From Gibbula magus (lineage: Eukaryota > Mollusca > Gastropoda > Trochida > Trochidae), in assembly GCA_936450465.1 (NCBI GenBank), contig OW388296.1, forward strand, positions 41,258,023 to 41,322,022: a stretch of 64,000 bases of DNA. Reading direction: 5' to 3'. The notes below the pieces were generated by a model. It saw nothing but the letters and a program-made list of their open reading frames with translations. It ran no database searches and was not told where the DNA came from. Positions 1 to 9,421 of the stretch are shown here, one piece after another. The stretch's first letter is position 1. Each line of letters starts with the position of its first letter. The position numbers and the translations under genes were made by a program.

Positions 1-65
1 TCTTACCGTAACAACTTTATTGCAACTTTATAGTAAATACAGGCAAATGTAGGTCATCCAAGGTT

Positions 66-166
66 CCGGATCAGTTCGTACCAAAACCGGTTCCATTCAA
101 AACGGGGAGAACCGACCCATACAAACCGACCCTGGGACGAACCGGTTTCGGTACAAACTGATCCGG
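66..166. repeat. Short foldback (inverted repeat) element
   Basis: Arms of 28 bp at 66-93 and 139-166 are inverted complements with two mismatches, around a 45-bp loop. The arms start with CCGGATCAGTT and end with ACCGGTTC. No coding content. It looks like a small MITE or hairpin relic; no target duplication was identified. Confidence 0.6.
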
Positions 167-193
167 ATCCTCCTTCATCATAAATGAACCCAC

Positions 194-690
194 ATGGAAA
201 CTAAATGCTCAAACGGCATCCAACTTTATCCAGAAATTGTCCAAATATTCCTTCTCTTGTTTGCAGACGATGTTATTTTATTTTCAAGCCCCATACGTGG
301 CCCTCAAAATCAATTAAATGAACTTGAACAATACTGTGATACATGGAAATTAACAATTAACAGGGAGATAAAAAAAAATCGTAGTCTTTGAATAAGGGGG
401 TAAAATCTCTAAAATAGAAAAATGGACATTTAAGGATATACGCCTGGAATGTGGTAGCTGTTATAAGAATTTGGGATTGTTGTTCACCAATGGGCTTTCC
501 TGGATCATGCATGTTAAATGTTATGCGCTTCAGGCGCATAAATCACTAATCTGTATACTGAAAACAATCAATACACTATATGAATTATAAAACCTTCTTC
601 AAAATATTTGATGCAAAAATAAATCCAATTTTGACTTATGGAGCAGAAATTTGGGGATTAACTGATTTTCACCAAATAGAAAGATAACAC
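194..690 (+). pseudogene. Degenerate LINE reverse transcriptase 3' part
   Basis: Frame-broken translation carries the RT catalytic block LLFADDVILF, then the TWKLTIN block, a KNLGLLFTNGLSW stretch and, after further shifts, ILTYGAEIWG near 640. These blocks occur in this order in CR1/L2/Jockey-group LINE reverse transcriptases. It is a 5'-truncated, mutated copy with no usable ORF. The family is assigned by motif order only. Confidence 0.7.
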
Positions 691-732
691 TTGTGTTTAC
701 TTCGTCTCTTCTCATGTGATTCAACTGAGCTT

Positions 733-1050
733 TTAGTTCTGCTTTTCAGAGAACATATTCTCATATATGCACTCATTTGTCTCAACCATCAATCCTACTT
801 TAGTCTTTTCAATATTCTCTTTCAACCTCCACATTGCACACGTTTTTCTAAATACATTCATGCTGTAACTCATCCGGCGTACTCCTTTACAACAATTAAA
901 ACAAGCAGAATCATTTCCCCCTAATGAAACACAAGACTTAATATCATCATACATATTACAAATAACTTTTAAGATCTTCCCTGAAATCACATCATTGATA
1001 TGTTTTTGCCAAAGTCCCACCCGCCATATATTATCAAAGGTTTTTTGCAA
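733..1050 (-). pseudogene. LINE reverse transcriptase fragment, opposite orientation
   Basis: The minus-strand reading has QKTFDNIWRVGLW (the KAFD block), then GVRR (the GVRQG block), then WRLKENIEKTKV (the block after FADD). The FADD block itself is missing, so the copy has an internal deletion. It lies 3' of the plus-strand RT fragment and represents a more N-terminal RT part, so the two pieces are tail-to-tail. Confidence 0.6.
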
Positions 1051-2190
1051 ATCTTTAAAGGCACTATATCATATTTTCAACAAGAGATGTTTATGGAGAA
1101 AAAGTTTTCTTAAAGATATACCCTTTTTCCAGCTATTATTATACTAAACGGCACTTTTTGCGGGACTTCTGAAATTTATATTTTATTCTTCCCGGGTCGA
1201 CACCGAATGCACAATATGAAGAATTTCACACACCGTTCATTCAGTCATTAACGACAAGACATAGAGTAAAAACATTTCATCAAGCAAATGTTTGTATTAT
1301 TCAATGTTCAAAAATGATCTAATCGATGAATTATATACATGTATATTTATCATGTGTTAACATAAAGAAATTTAGACGTTCATTAGCACGATTTAGATTA
1401 GATTCCTTCTCATTTGCCCGTCGTATTATACATTGCGTTGTAAATATATTTATAATATTACTATGTCCATCCAAATACAATTAAATTATCAACTCTTGTC
1501 AGCATTAAAAGTCAAACTATATTACAAAATCTTACAATGTTCGTCCATTATGCAATGCTGTATAGAAACAACGTATTATCGATGTATAACCCGTATTTAT
1601 GTGTGCATTTATCCATCATGTATTTGCTATAGACCTGTGGCTTTTCAGTATGAAATAAAGATTGATTACATACCAAACATGCAAAAAAAGACATTGTTTG
1701 TAAAGAGCACTTGAATATCGTGGTAAACACTTAATGGTGTCTTGTTAAAGACGCCTTATGCTCGGAATCAACTCTTTTAGTGAACGTAACACATTCGCAA
1801 TTAGCACTTCCTATTCGTACAGTTGACGGGAGCATCGTAATACCAATTTACTCACGATAATGCTACGATAAACAAGAGTAAAGTACGATGTAACACTTAT
1901 GCACCACGTGCATAGTGCGTGTATTTCACGATGTTTCCCGATGATCGCGAAAGTTTTGAGCATGTTCAAAACATTTTACCCAATCGTAGCTCAATACGAC
2001 CTTCGCCGAAAAGCCACGTGCACATCAAGTTCGTTGTAAGTGTGAATGGCGTGTATATCCAGAACATATAGGTGCATATCAAGATGAAGTTGCACGTGAT
2101 ACATCGTGGATGACATCGTGTAAGTGTGACCGTAGCATTGTGTAAGCATGTATCATGCTGTTTAATTTGTAATTCACGTTATGTAACCTT
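1051..2190. other. No gene recognised
   Basis: AT-rich sequence without convincing coding signal. From about 1820 to 2160 short ACGTGC- and TACGAT-like words recur on both strands (cryptic repeat). Small open frames here show no family motif. Confidence 0.4.
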
Positions 2191-2463
2191 GTTCCCGGAT
2201 TTGCGCTTCACGCAAACGCAGGTTTTACATATCGCACAAACGCAGCCTCCTCGTGCGATTTTACCGCTCTTTTGTCATTCATTATAGTTGTAACGGGTGC
2301 AGACGGTTTCTGTATGTTCGACCTGAACGGATCGCTCTTGGGCCTCAGATTCCTGGTAATGTCCATTAGAAAGAAGTGTTCAGGATGCGGCATCAGGAAA
2401 TCACAACATTTGGGACCATTTGGAGCGGATTGCAACAAGAAACACGAACTGAAACTTTCGAGC

Positions 2464-2495
<32 letters not shown>

Positions 2496-3430
2496 CAGAC
2501 ATTCGGACGGGAGCGCGACCGAAGGACAAACTGCCCCTTGCTGGGAACGCGACGTCAAAACAGTGTTACGTCCCTTCTTCAGGCCTCCGTTCCAGGCCTC
2601 CCTTCGGATACAGCCTTTGGCCTACCTCACAAGGGCAATATCACCCCTATTCACCAGAAAACAATTAGCTTGCCTTCAACTCTCTATTGCAGAAATGTAG
2701 CCAGCCACAGTTTGGAGAGAGGCGGTGCCTCCCTCGGCTTGCTTCAGCTACCGGGTGTAGCGAGTGACGTTTGTTCGGTCGGGTGGTCGAGCGACCTACA
2801 GACAGTACATTAAATTAACTTATAGTTTTCTTTCTCGGGTGTCTGAGAACATCTGTCTTTTCTAGGCATTTATGTCTATAATTATGTATTTCCAATTTCA
2901 GGCGTGTGGCCTTTTGCTTGTTTTTTAATTTGTTATTTATGGTGTAGTATTCCTATATCCATCTATTTCAAGTTTTCTATTTTGAGAATTAGTTAACTCA
3001 TCATTTCACAGCATTCAAACTTGGGTGTATTATATTTCCTACAGTGATAATAGTGGTTTGCACTAAATATCTTTCCTTTCTGAACCCCGAGATTACAATA
3101 TCTCTGTATATCATATTACATTTTTGTATAAAATTATCTTGAAAATATATACATGTTATTTTTTCAATTTAATTGCATTGCCATACTTATACATGCATCA
3201 TGTTGGTTTCGTGACTTAGGTGTTTGGCGGGCTTTGCCTTGGTGCTCTGGTGTTTATTACAATTAAAGTTTCGGTATGTAACTGTGTGATTTATTTCACC
3301 TTCAGTAGCCTGTTAAACTTAATTATAAACCTAGGTCGGATTCTGTCTGTTGTTTTGTAGGTATCTTCTTTTCTTGGAATAACCTCTAATGAGGTCTTAC
3401 TTCCGAGAATAACCCGGTATGAGGTTTTAC
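2191..3430. other. Unassigned stretch with long poly-C tract
   Basis: Contains a C homopolymer of about 30 bases at 2465-2494. Overlapping open frames run through it in two plus frames and one minus frame; their Pro- or Gly-runs are simply the C-tract. No protein family motif was recognised. A possible polyadenylation word (ATTAAA) lies near 3262. Confidence 0.4.
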
Positions 3431-3580
3431 TTTTGAAAGTAAGACCTGAACCTAAGGTTTTTTTTAAAGTAAGACCTGGAAATGCACTTAGAATAATTTT
3501 TCAGACTTGCAACGCAAAGCCAACAAGCAACAATTATTATCGAAAATTATACAAAGTTAAAAATTTCCAAGTTGAAATAG

Positions 3581-3650
3581 CTGGATGCGAACCTGGCACC
3601 CTTCGCTCTCTAAACTGGCGCCTTAGACCGCTCGGCTATGCAGACCAAGA
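3581..3650 (-). repeat. tRNA-Leu-like SINE head or tRNA pseudogene
   Basis: The minus strand reads like a tRNA-Leu: an A-box region TAGCCGAGCGGTCTAAGGCG, then GCCAG, an anticodon-side TTTAGAG and a B-box GGTTCGCATCC. Stems are imperfect and no acceptor stem closes, so a functional tRNA is unlikely. A tRNA-Leu-derived SINE or degraded tRNA copy fits best. Confidence 0.5.
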
Positions 3651-4859
3651 TGATGAGTGGAGTTGAATTATAGTCATACCGTCTCTGCCTCGATATAACG
3701 CAACCGAGGGCGACATACCCTTTATAAAAACACGATTTGGGAATCAAAAATTATAAAATGTAAATTTTTATTTTTGATGTTTATAAATAGGAAGAAAACA
3801 TTCTTCCTTCGTCTTCTGCTTTTAAAATGGTCTAAGCGGAGCTTTATCCCTCCCTTCAGGTTATTCTCAGAGCAGAAGACCTCGGAGTCATGTTTTCTCC
3901 TTAACATAAACCCCATCATGCCGCCAATTCACTCTTTGTCATTTATTCCAACATTTACGGTTTCAATGTACCAACTTTTAATGGGCTTAGTTTAGCCAAA
4001 TATTTACACACATCCACTTAATCTAATCTTGGTAAGATAGGGAATAAACAAATTACACGCACGGTGTAAGTGCGTGTAAGTGCAATGAACTTAAGTTTTT
4101 CAACCCGATTTCAGGCACCGAGGGGTAGGGGTATAGGGTGACCTTCAGAGGTTCTCTCTCAGTGCTGCTGTCTGAAGATGCCGCTCATTGAACTCAGAGA
4201 CTCCCGCTTCTAATGCTGCAAGAGCAGCTCCATATGGCAGCGCATAATAACTGCAGGAAAAAGTGCGCACAACGTACGTTGTACTTGCGGAGCAAGTGCT
4301 TGCTCGGCACTGGCAACGTGAGTGTTGCATGCTTATTTGTCAGTTGAACTGGGGAAGTGCCGAGTAAGCACGGACGACGCACTGACAACGCACTTGCAAC
4401 GTGCGGAGCACGCACGTGCTAAGTGTGTCGTCCGTGGAGTATGTGTCCATGTGGAAAACTTAAAACACGCACAGAGTCCGTGCGTTGTGCGCACAGTGTC
4501 CGTAGAGTGCAAGCACGGAAGTCGTATACTTGTGAAAAATACGCAGTCGCACGCAGCTCGCACGCAGCGAAGTTCTGCAAGCACTAAACCGGTGCGGCGT
4601 GTCTGCGTGCTCCCAAATCCGTACGGTGTTGGTACTTACAACGTACGGCTACCACTATTTTACCCACGTTTTTGCACGTAGACGTAGACAATAACAAAAT
4701 TTAAGTTTCTGGAACTTGATTTTGACAGCTTATAGCAATTTCAAGGACTTTGTTTTCTAAATTTAACTTTTAAACTGGCATTATAAATGGGAAATTTGAA
4801 GAAATAAGTTGGCAAAAACTTGCCACAGCCCCTTTAACTGCCCCTACCCAGGGAACTAG
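3651..4859. other. No gene; cryptic CGTGC-rich repeat
   Basis: From about 4040 to 4690 the sequence is enriched in GTGCG, CGTAC and GCACG words and short palindromes, unlike the AT-rich surroundings. Apparent 60-120 codon ORFs on both strands follow from this composition. The end at 4795-4840 (CCACAGCCCCTTTAA) resembles the terminal inverted repeat of the TTAA MITE family found elsewhere in the window. Confidence 0.35.
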
Positions 4860-5726
4860 TTCACAATACTTAAAGAGCCATCACGGATGTTGATGAAAAT
4901 ATCAAAAAATTTCCAAAAATCTATCACCGTGAAATAAAAACACTTAATTTTTCCCAAATTTTTCCAACTTAAAATAAGCCGATAAATTGCATTAATTAGT
5001 AAAGGTGTTTTCCAGTCTAAATATAGATCCAGTCTATTATTTTCAAGCGCAAAGCATTATGGTCTAGCTCACACACAGTAAACAAAGACACGAAAGAATA
5101 AAAAAACAAATATGAGCAATGAAAGAAATCGAAATATATAATTTTTTGACGGTTATTTATTTACCATTTCATTTAATTATGTATTTGCTACAGATATTGG
5201 AATAATTGTTTTACCCAACTAGGTATTTTTCTTGAATTTTATAATTAATGAGAGTAAAAATTTGTCATAATTGCTGGTCTTTTCTCAATAGAAAAACATT
5301 AAACAGGAAATAATTTGTATATTCTCAGGACATTTAGAAACATAGTTTGTAAAGCAATCGTCACATTGAGTAATGTGTGACAATGGTACTTTGCAAGAGA
5401 GACACATGCAGCACGTGCAGCACATGGGTTGTTATGGCGACTTGCGCTAGAGACGAGCCTTCACGCTTCGGAAGCGCTTGCTGTTTGTGTAGTACGTATT
5501 ACGCAAAAAAGGGGACTCTGTTTATATACGTCAGAAACCCGTAGCGCGCGCTAGTCGAAGTGATACTTCTCTTTGAAACCAAATTGCAATACATTGTCTT
5601 GATATGAAAATTATTTAACATATGCCATGTTGTAGATAAAAGTTTTCTCTGGCGAATGACGTTAAAAGTATATTTTCTACAAATTTGAAACACTAACATC
5701 CGTGATGGCTCTTCAACTTATGTGAA
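4860..5726. mobile_element. Non-autonomous TIR element (about 0.87 kb)
   Basis: The ends 4860-4891 and 5695-5726 are 32-bp inverted repeats sharing a perfect 18-bp core (AAGAGCCATCACGGATGT and its complement). The interior carries no transposase or other recognisable ORF. It looks like a non-autonomous DNA transposon. The superfamily cannot be assigned because no target duplication is clear. Confidence 0.55.
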
Positions 5727-7303
5727 CATTTTTATAATGGAGAGACACAAAAGTTTGGAGTCTTCGTGATAATCATATCAGATAATCCTTATAAACCCTT
5801 ATGATCATGTATTATGCCACAGGATTTTATCTTTATTCAGTTTTATTTCTTGAAAAGCAATGTAATATCTGAAATAAACTAATTGCTTTCTGATGCCTCA
5901 AAACGAATAATGAAATGACCATAATAAGGTATACACGTTTTACGGTAAAAGTGCGAATTATTGTAATCACATTGTCAGATGTTTAAGTGTACTGTCACTT
6001 AGATTATTTCACTGTGCAGTTCACTAAAATTCAACCAATTTATACCACAAGGAATTTTCTCATCTAGGGTAAGTACAGAAAATCTAAAGACATATTCCTG
6101 GGAGTACTGTCCACCAAATACTCAAGGGTCTAGCTCGTTTATTTACAGACGAAACTAGGTATGTCGAACAATGCTGATGTTTAGGCTACATAACAAATGT
6201 CATCTTCATCATCGCATCACATTGATTCTCTTTTCAAAAAATAAATAAGAATTTGCTGCATAATTTTGCGTAACCCCAAAGTCCAATTTCCCACCAAATA
6301 TATTGGTCTGATGGAACGGATGTTTTTCGATTTGTTTACTTCTACCACTTTCAAACCATATTTTGATGGAAAAGTTAAAAAAATACACTCCTACCTCCTC
6401 ATTTATTTTCTTTTTAAAAATTAAAAAATCCTCCCCGTTGCTTTTGAAAAATAATTGTCCGAGAAACATTTAACTTTCTATGCAGCCTCAGATGTACCTT
6501 TTTGGGTTTTCAACAACTTTAGGATTTAAGTTTGAGCCGTTTCAAGTAAAACACAACTTACAATTTCGGACAAGAGCTAAGTCGTAAAAAAAGTCATTTC
6601 AAGTGTTTATCCGGATTTTAATATGGACAAAGGAAGGTAGCACTTACCCCATAGTTAAGAACAAAATTGGTCTTTGAAAATGTCAGTCGTTTCTGTGAAA
6701 TTTAGTGTTTGGGTAAAGTCACAAACCATTGAATTATGATAAACTGGCAGGCAAAAGAAAGTGAACACCTCTGTTTAAATCACTATAATTAAAAAACTAA
6801 ATATGGTAGAAGTTTGAGATAAGGTACATTGGATAGTTCATTCATTTCGGGAAACGTCAAAATCCGAAACTTTAATCTTTAATTGGCCAGTTTGGCAACA
6901 AGAAATCCAAAAGATGTAGGGGTAAAAAAACACAACCAAAACACGTAAATTTTAATTATTTCTATTCCCTTAAGTCGTTCAATTTGTAAAATGTGCCAAA
7001 TGGGTCCCAAATGTTGTCGATTCGGGTGTCAGGCTTTATGAAATGCACTGTCTGATCGAGAATTAAAAATCTCTTATGACAGTCTGATTAAAATCGACCT
7101 TGTTCCGAGGAATAACATTTGCAAAATTATGCATCTACCGGGATACGAACAGGTTCTGTAGATTCCTCTCCACAAGGAATTGTAGTGAGGATAACATGAA
7201 ATCATGGAGTGCCGTACCGTTCATGGTTGTATCTGAACGTTATAGCACTGTGAACCTCCAAGGAAAGCATTCCCCTATCAGTTTATCCCGTGTCCTTGCT
7301 AAG
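5727..7303. other. No gene recognised
   Basis: AT-rich intergenic sequence. Open frames of up to 91 codons show no motif, signal peptide or convincing splice pattern. Nothing else was seen. Confidence 0.4.
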
Positions 7304-7372
7304 TTCTCCTACTCCTTATACACATACAACAAACACTTTAATAAAATGGCATGCTGTACGGTGCACCAACTG
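7304..7372 (-). repeat. B2 split direct repeat
   Basis: 69-bp copy of 7850-7918, running from TTCTCCTACTCC to GCACCAACTG. It forms the 3' outer end of the PAT-like element. Confidence 0.85.
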
Positions 7373-7674
7373 TGACCACAGTTTATTACTTTAAACATAT
7401 ATACAATATATTTCCACGTTGCAGTCTCACACACTGCATCAGCACAGAAGCTATCACTGCTACATCCATGTAGCATCACTGCTACATCCATGTAGCACAT
7501 CTCCCCCGATGACTCACGTATTCTAACGGCTCGCCAGCCTGGACATGTCCGTCCCACCCAACGGTGCCAGTCATCCGTCTACAACAAAAGTGAGAATGAT
7601 AACATTCAACATTGACACGCATTGACAATGCATATATACACACATCATAATTATCATATGATGAAATACAAAAA

Positions 7675-7851
7675 TTAAAACTGACCGCTGGTGCACCGCA
7701 GCTGAGAATGACATAGTTTCAAATCTCCCACCCTTATATACCCGATAGAGCGCCATCTATACATAGCATTACTTCCCTTTGTTGTATCTTCCGACGCTAG
7801 GAGAAAGAAATTTCATTCTAATTCGTACCTCAAACGAAAGAAATTATATTT
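7675..7851 (-). repeat. A2 split direct repeat
   Basis: 177-bp copy of 11672-11848. It carries a second copy of the untranslated leader that also encodes the spurious first 27 codons seen in front of gag. It directly abuts B1. Confidence 0.88.
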
Positions 7852-7918
7852 CTCCTACTCCTTATACACATACAACAAACACTTTAATAAAATGGCATGC
7901 TGTACGGTGCACCAACTG
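7850..7918 (-). repeat. B1 split direct repeat
   Basis: 69-bp copy of 7304-7372, placed directly after the recombinase stop codon and abutting A2. The B1/A2 junction corresponds to the joint expected in a circular intermediate. Confidence 0.85.
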
Positions 7919-7938
7919 AGACAAAAAGAACGGGAGGT

Positions 7939-8934
7939 TTACAATCCGAGCGCAAGCGAAACTTCTAAACGCTTTTCAATGTCATCTTTGACATAGCCAT
8001 CTTTGGCGTTCTCGCTTCTCCACCTGCCATGGCGCTTGAACATTCTGTCTTGAATGCCATTATTAGCGGCTGCAGTAGCCCCGCCTGCTCTCAAACTGTG
8101 CAGACCATACTTTGATATATCACTCACATGTGGACTGAACACCTCAATGAACAGCTCTCTCAAACGAGAATTCGACAATGGCTTATTACAAGCTCTCAGA
8201 ATATACCCATTCTTACTCTTATTCATATTTCTGAATATGAATTCATCATCTTTGACATTAGTGAGATTCAAATATCTCTCCAACCACACTACGGGACACA
8301 TATGTGTACCCGTACGGCCTATTATAAGCCAGGCCCCATCTCTATATACATCCGTTTTGGACTTCTGAATAAACACAGCTACATAGGCTTGACAAAACAC
8401 AACGTCATTCCGTGTTATAGCTAACAACTCAGACGATCTCATGAAACCAGCATAAGCTAAAAGGCACATAGAAACAGTTCTCATGTCATACAGTGAACAT
8501 TCATCAACGTTGTCTGGCACTATCTTAGTGAGCAACTGAACAGTAATAGGCTCTTTCTTTACAACTGGCTTGGCCAATTTTCTTCTAGAGGCCTCGAGCA
8601 CATTTCTAACAAGCGTGCTTTCTGTTGGGCTTTCTAAACCAACTAACACATGCGCATGCCTCAAGCTATAATAAGCTGTTTGAACAGGAGAGAAGGTCTC
8701 ACTTTGCTGACATAATGCTAGCAGATATAATGAACAGTTCAAAGGTGATAAAGGCATATCCGTCGACATACCATGAGCCATGGCCCATTTCTTCCAAGCT
8801 TTAAAACCATAATCATATTTTTTAGTTGTTGAATTTGCTCTCGAGAATGACAAATGTTCTGGAAGACTGTAGGCAAGCTCCCTCATAGGCGGGGGTAATG
8901 TCAGTATCTCACTTCTATATACATGCTCAAACAC
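7939..8934 (-). CDS. Tyrosine recombinase of the PAT-like element
   Basis: An open frame of about 331 codons with an N-terminal core-binding region (about residues 20-130, KKYDYGFKAWKKWAMAHG) and a catalytic domain. Catalytic residues visible are the first Arg in AGFMRSSELL, the HSLRAGG box (H-x-x-R), GRWRS after the next His, and the Tyr in KDGYVKDD, matching the R-H-R-H/W-Y set of DIRS-type recombinases. It would integrate the circular DNA copy without a classical integrase. The frame opens with a non-ATG codon; the first ATG is at residue 17. It may instead be joined to the upstream pol frame by a short intron at about 9001-8937. The C-terminus ends just before repeat B1. Confidence 0.88.
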   Translation of the reverse strand: MFEHVYRSEILTLPPPMRELAYSLPEHLSFSRANSTTKKYDYGFKAWKKWAMAHGMSTDMPLSPLNCSLYLLALCQQSETFSPVQTAYYSLRHAHVLVGLESPTESTLVRNVLEASRRKLAKPVVKKEPITVQLLTKIVPDNVDECSLYDMRTVSMCLLAYAGFMRSSELLAITRNDVVFCQAYVAVFIQKSKTDVYRDGAWLIIGRTGTHMCPVVWLERYLNLTNVKDDEFIFRNMNKSKNGYILRACNKPLSNSRLRELFIEVFSPHVSDISKYGLHSLRAGGATAAANNGIQDRMFKRHGRWRSENAKDGYVKDDIEKRLEVSLALGL

Positions 8935-8936
8935 AC

Positions 8937-9005
8937 CTGCAACACATAAACAACACCATCAGAATTGTACACGTACAGCCATCATGTTGAAGTTAAATCA
9001 CTCAC
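8937..9005 (-). other. Candidate mini-intron between pol and recombinase
   Basis: On the minus strand a GTGAGTGATT donor cluster (9005/9001) is followed by a pyrimidine-tailed acceptor TTGCAG ending at 8937. Using the donor at 9001 joins the methyltransferase-like frame in phase to the recombinase frame. The donor at 9005 would not keep frame. Splicing is inference from sites and phase only. Confidence 0.4.
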
Positions 9006-9413
9006 TCCAAACAAACAATTACTCTGTCTGCTTGGGACGTATGCTTCCTTACACGTTGGGAGATACATCCAATCCTGAACTTGGGGTATGAATACCTTCT
9101 TAGGACATAAAAGAGGCCAGAAACTGGCTGAATACCATACAGGAAACACAAGCGTTCCCTTAGCGTGACACTCTCTCATGTGCTTGAGAACACGTGCAAT
9201 CAAAAACACAGGTGGAACTATCCAGTTATTGTCCTCATCCCAAGGCAAAGCTAACGCATCTACTCCGCCACTTCCTGGATTCCAAAACCTGGAGTTAAAC
9301 CTTGCGACCTTGGCATTGTAATAAGATGCAAATCTGTCAACATCGAATGGGCCCCATTTCGAACTTAGGCGTTGAAACACATAATCTTGAATACCCCAGT
9401 CATCGGCGTCCAC
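8982..9413 (-). CDS. Methyltransferase-like domain of the PAT-like pol
   Basis: Continuation of pol after RNase H. It contains FDVDRFASYYNAKVARFNSR and VDALALPWDEDNNWIVPP, which align by eye with the region following RNase H in DIRS and PAT elements (see the similar DLFATCLNHQLP and DALSLGWEG at 52950-53045). In DIRS/PAT elements this region is usually described as a phage-type adenine methyltransferase-like domain; its activity is unproven. A one-base deletion at about 9420 breaks it from RNase H: restoring phase continues the NERADY end directly into this frame. The last codons (VSDLTST) may be intronic. Confidence 0.65.
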   Translation of the reverse strand: MDADDWGIQDYVFQRLSSKWGPFDVDRFASYYNAKVARFNSRFWNPGSGGVDALALPWDEDNNWIVPPVFLIARVLKHMRECHAKGTLVFPVWYSASFWPLLCPKKVFIPQVQDWMYLPTCKEAYVPSRQSNCLFGVSDLTST

Positions 9414-9421
9414 GATTTTAC

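Noticed and set aside
2208..2813. Three overlapping ORFs with Pro or Gly runs
   Set aside because: All run through the poly-C tract and show no family motif.
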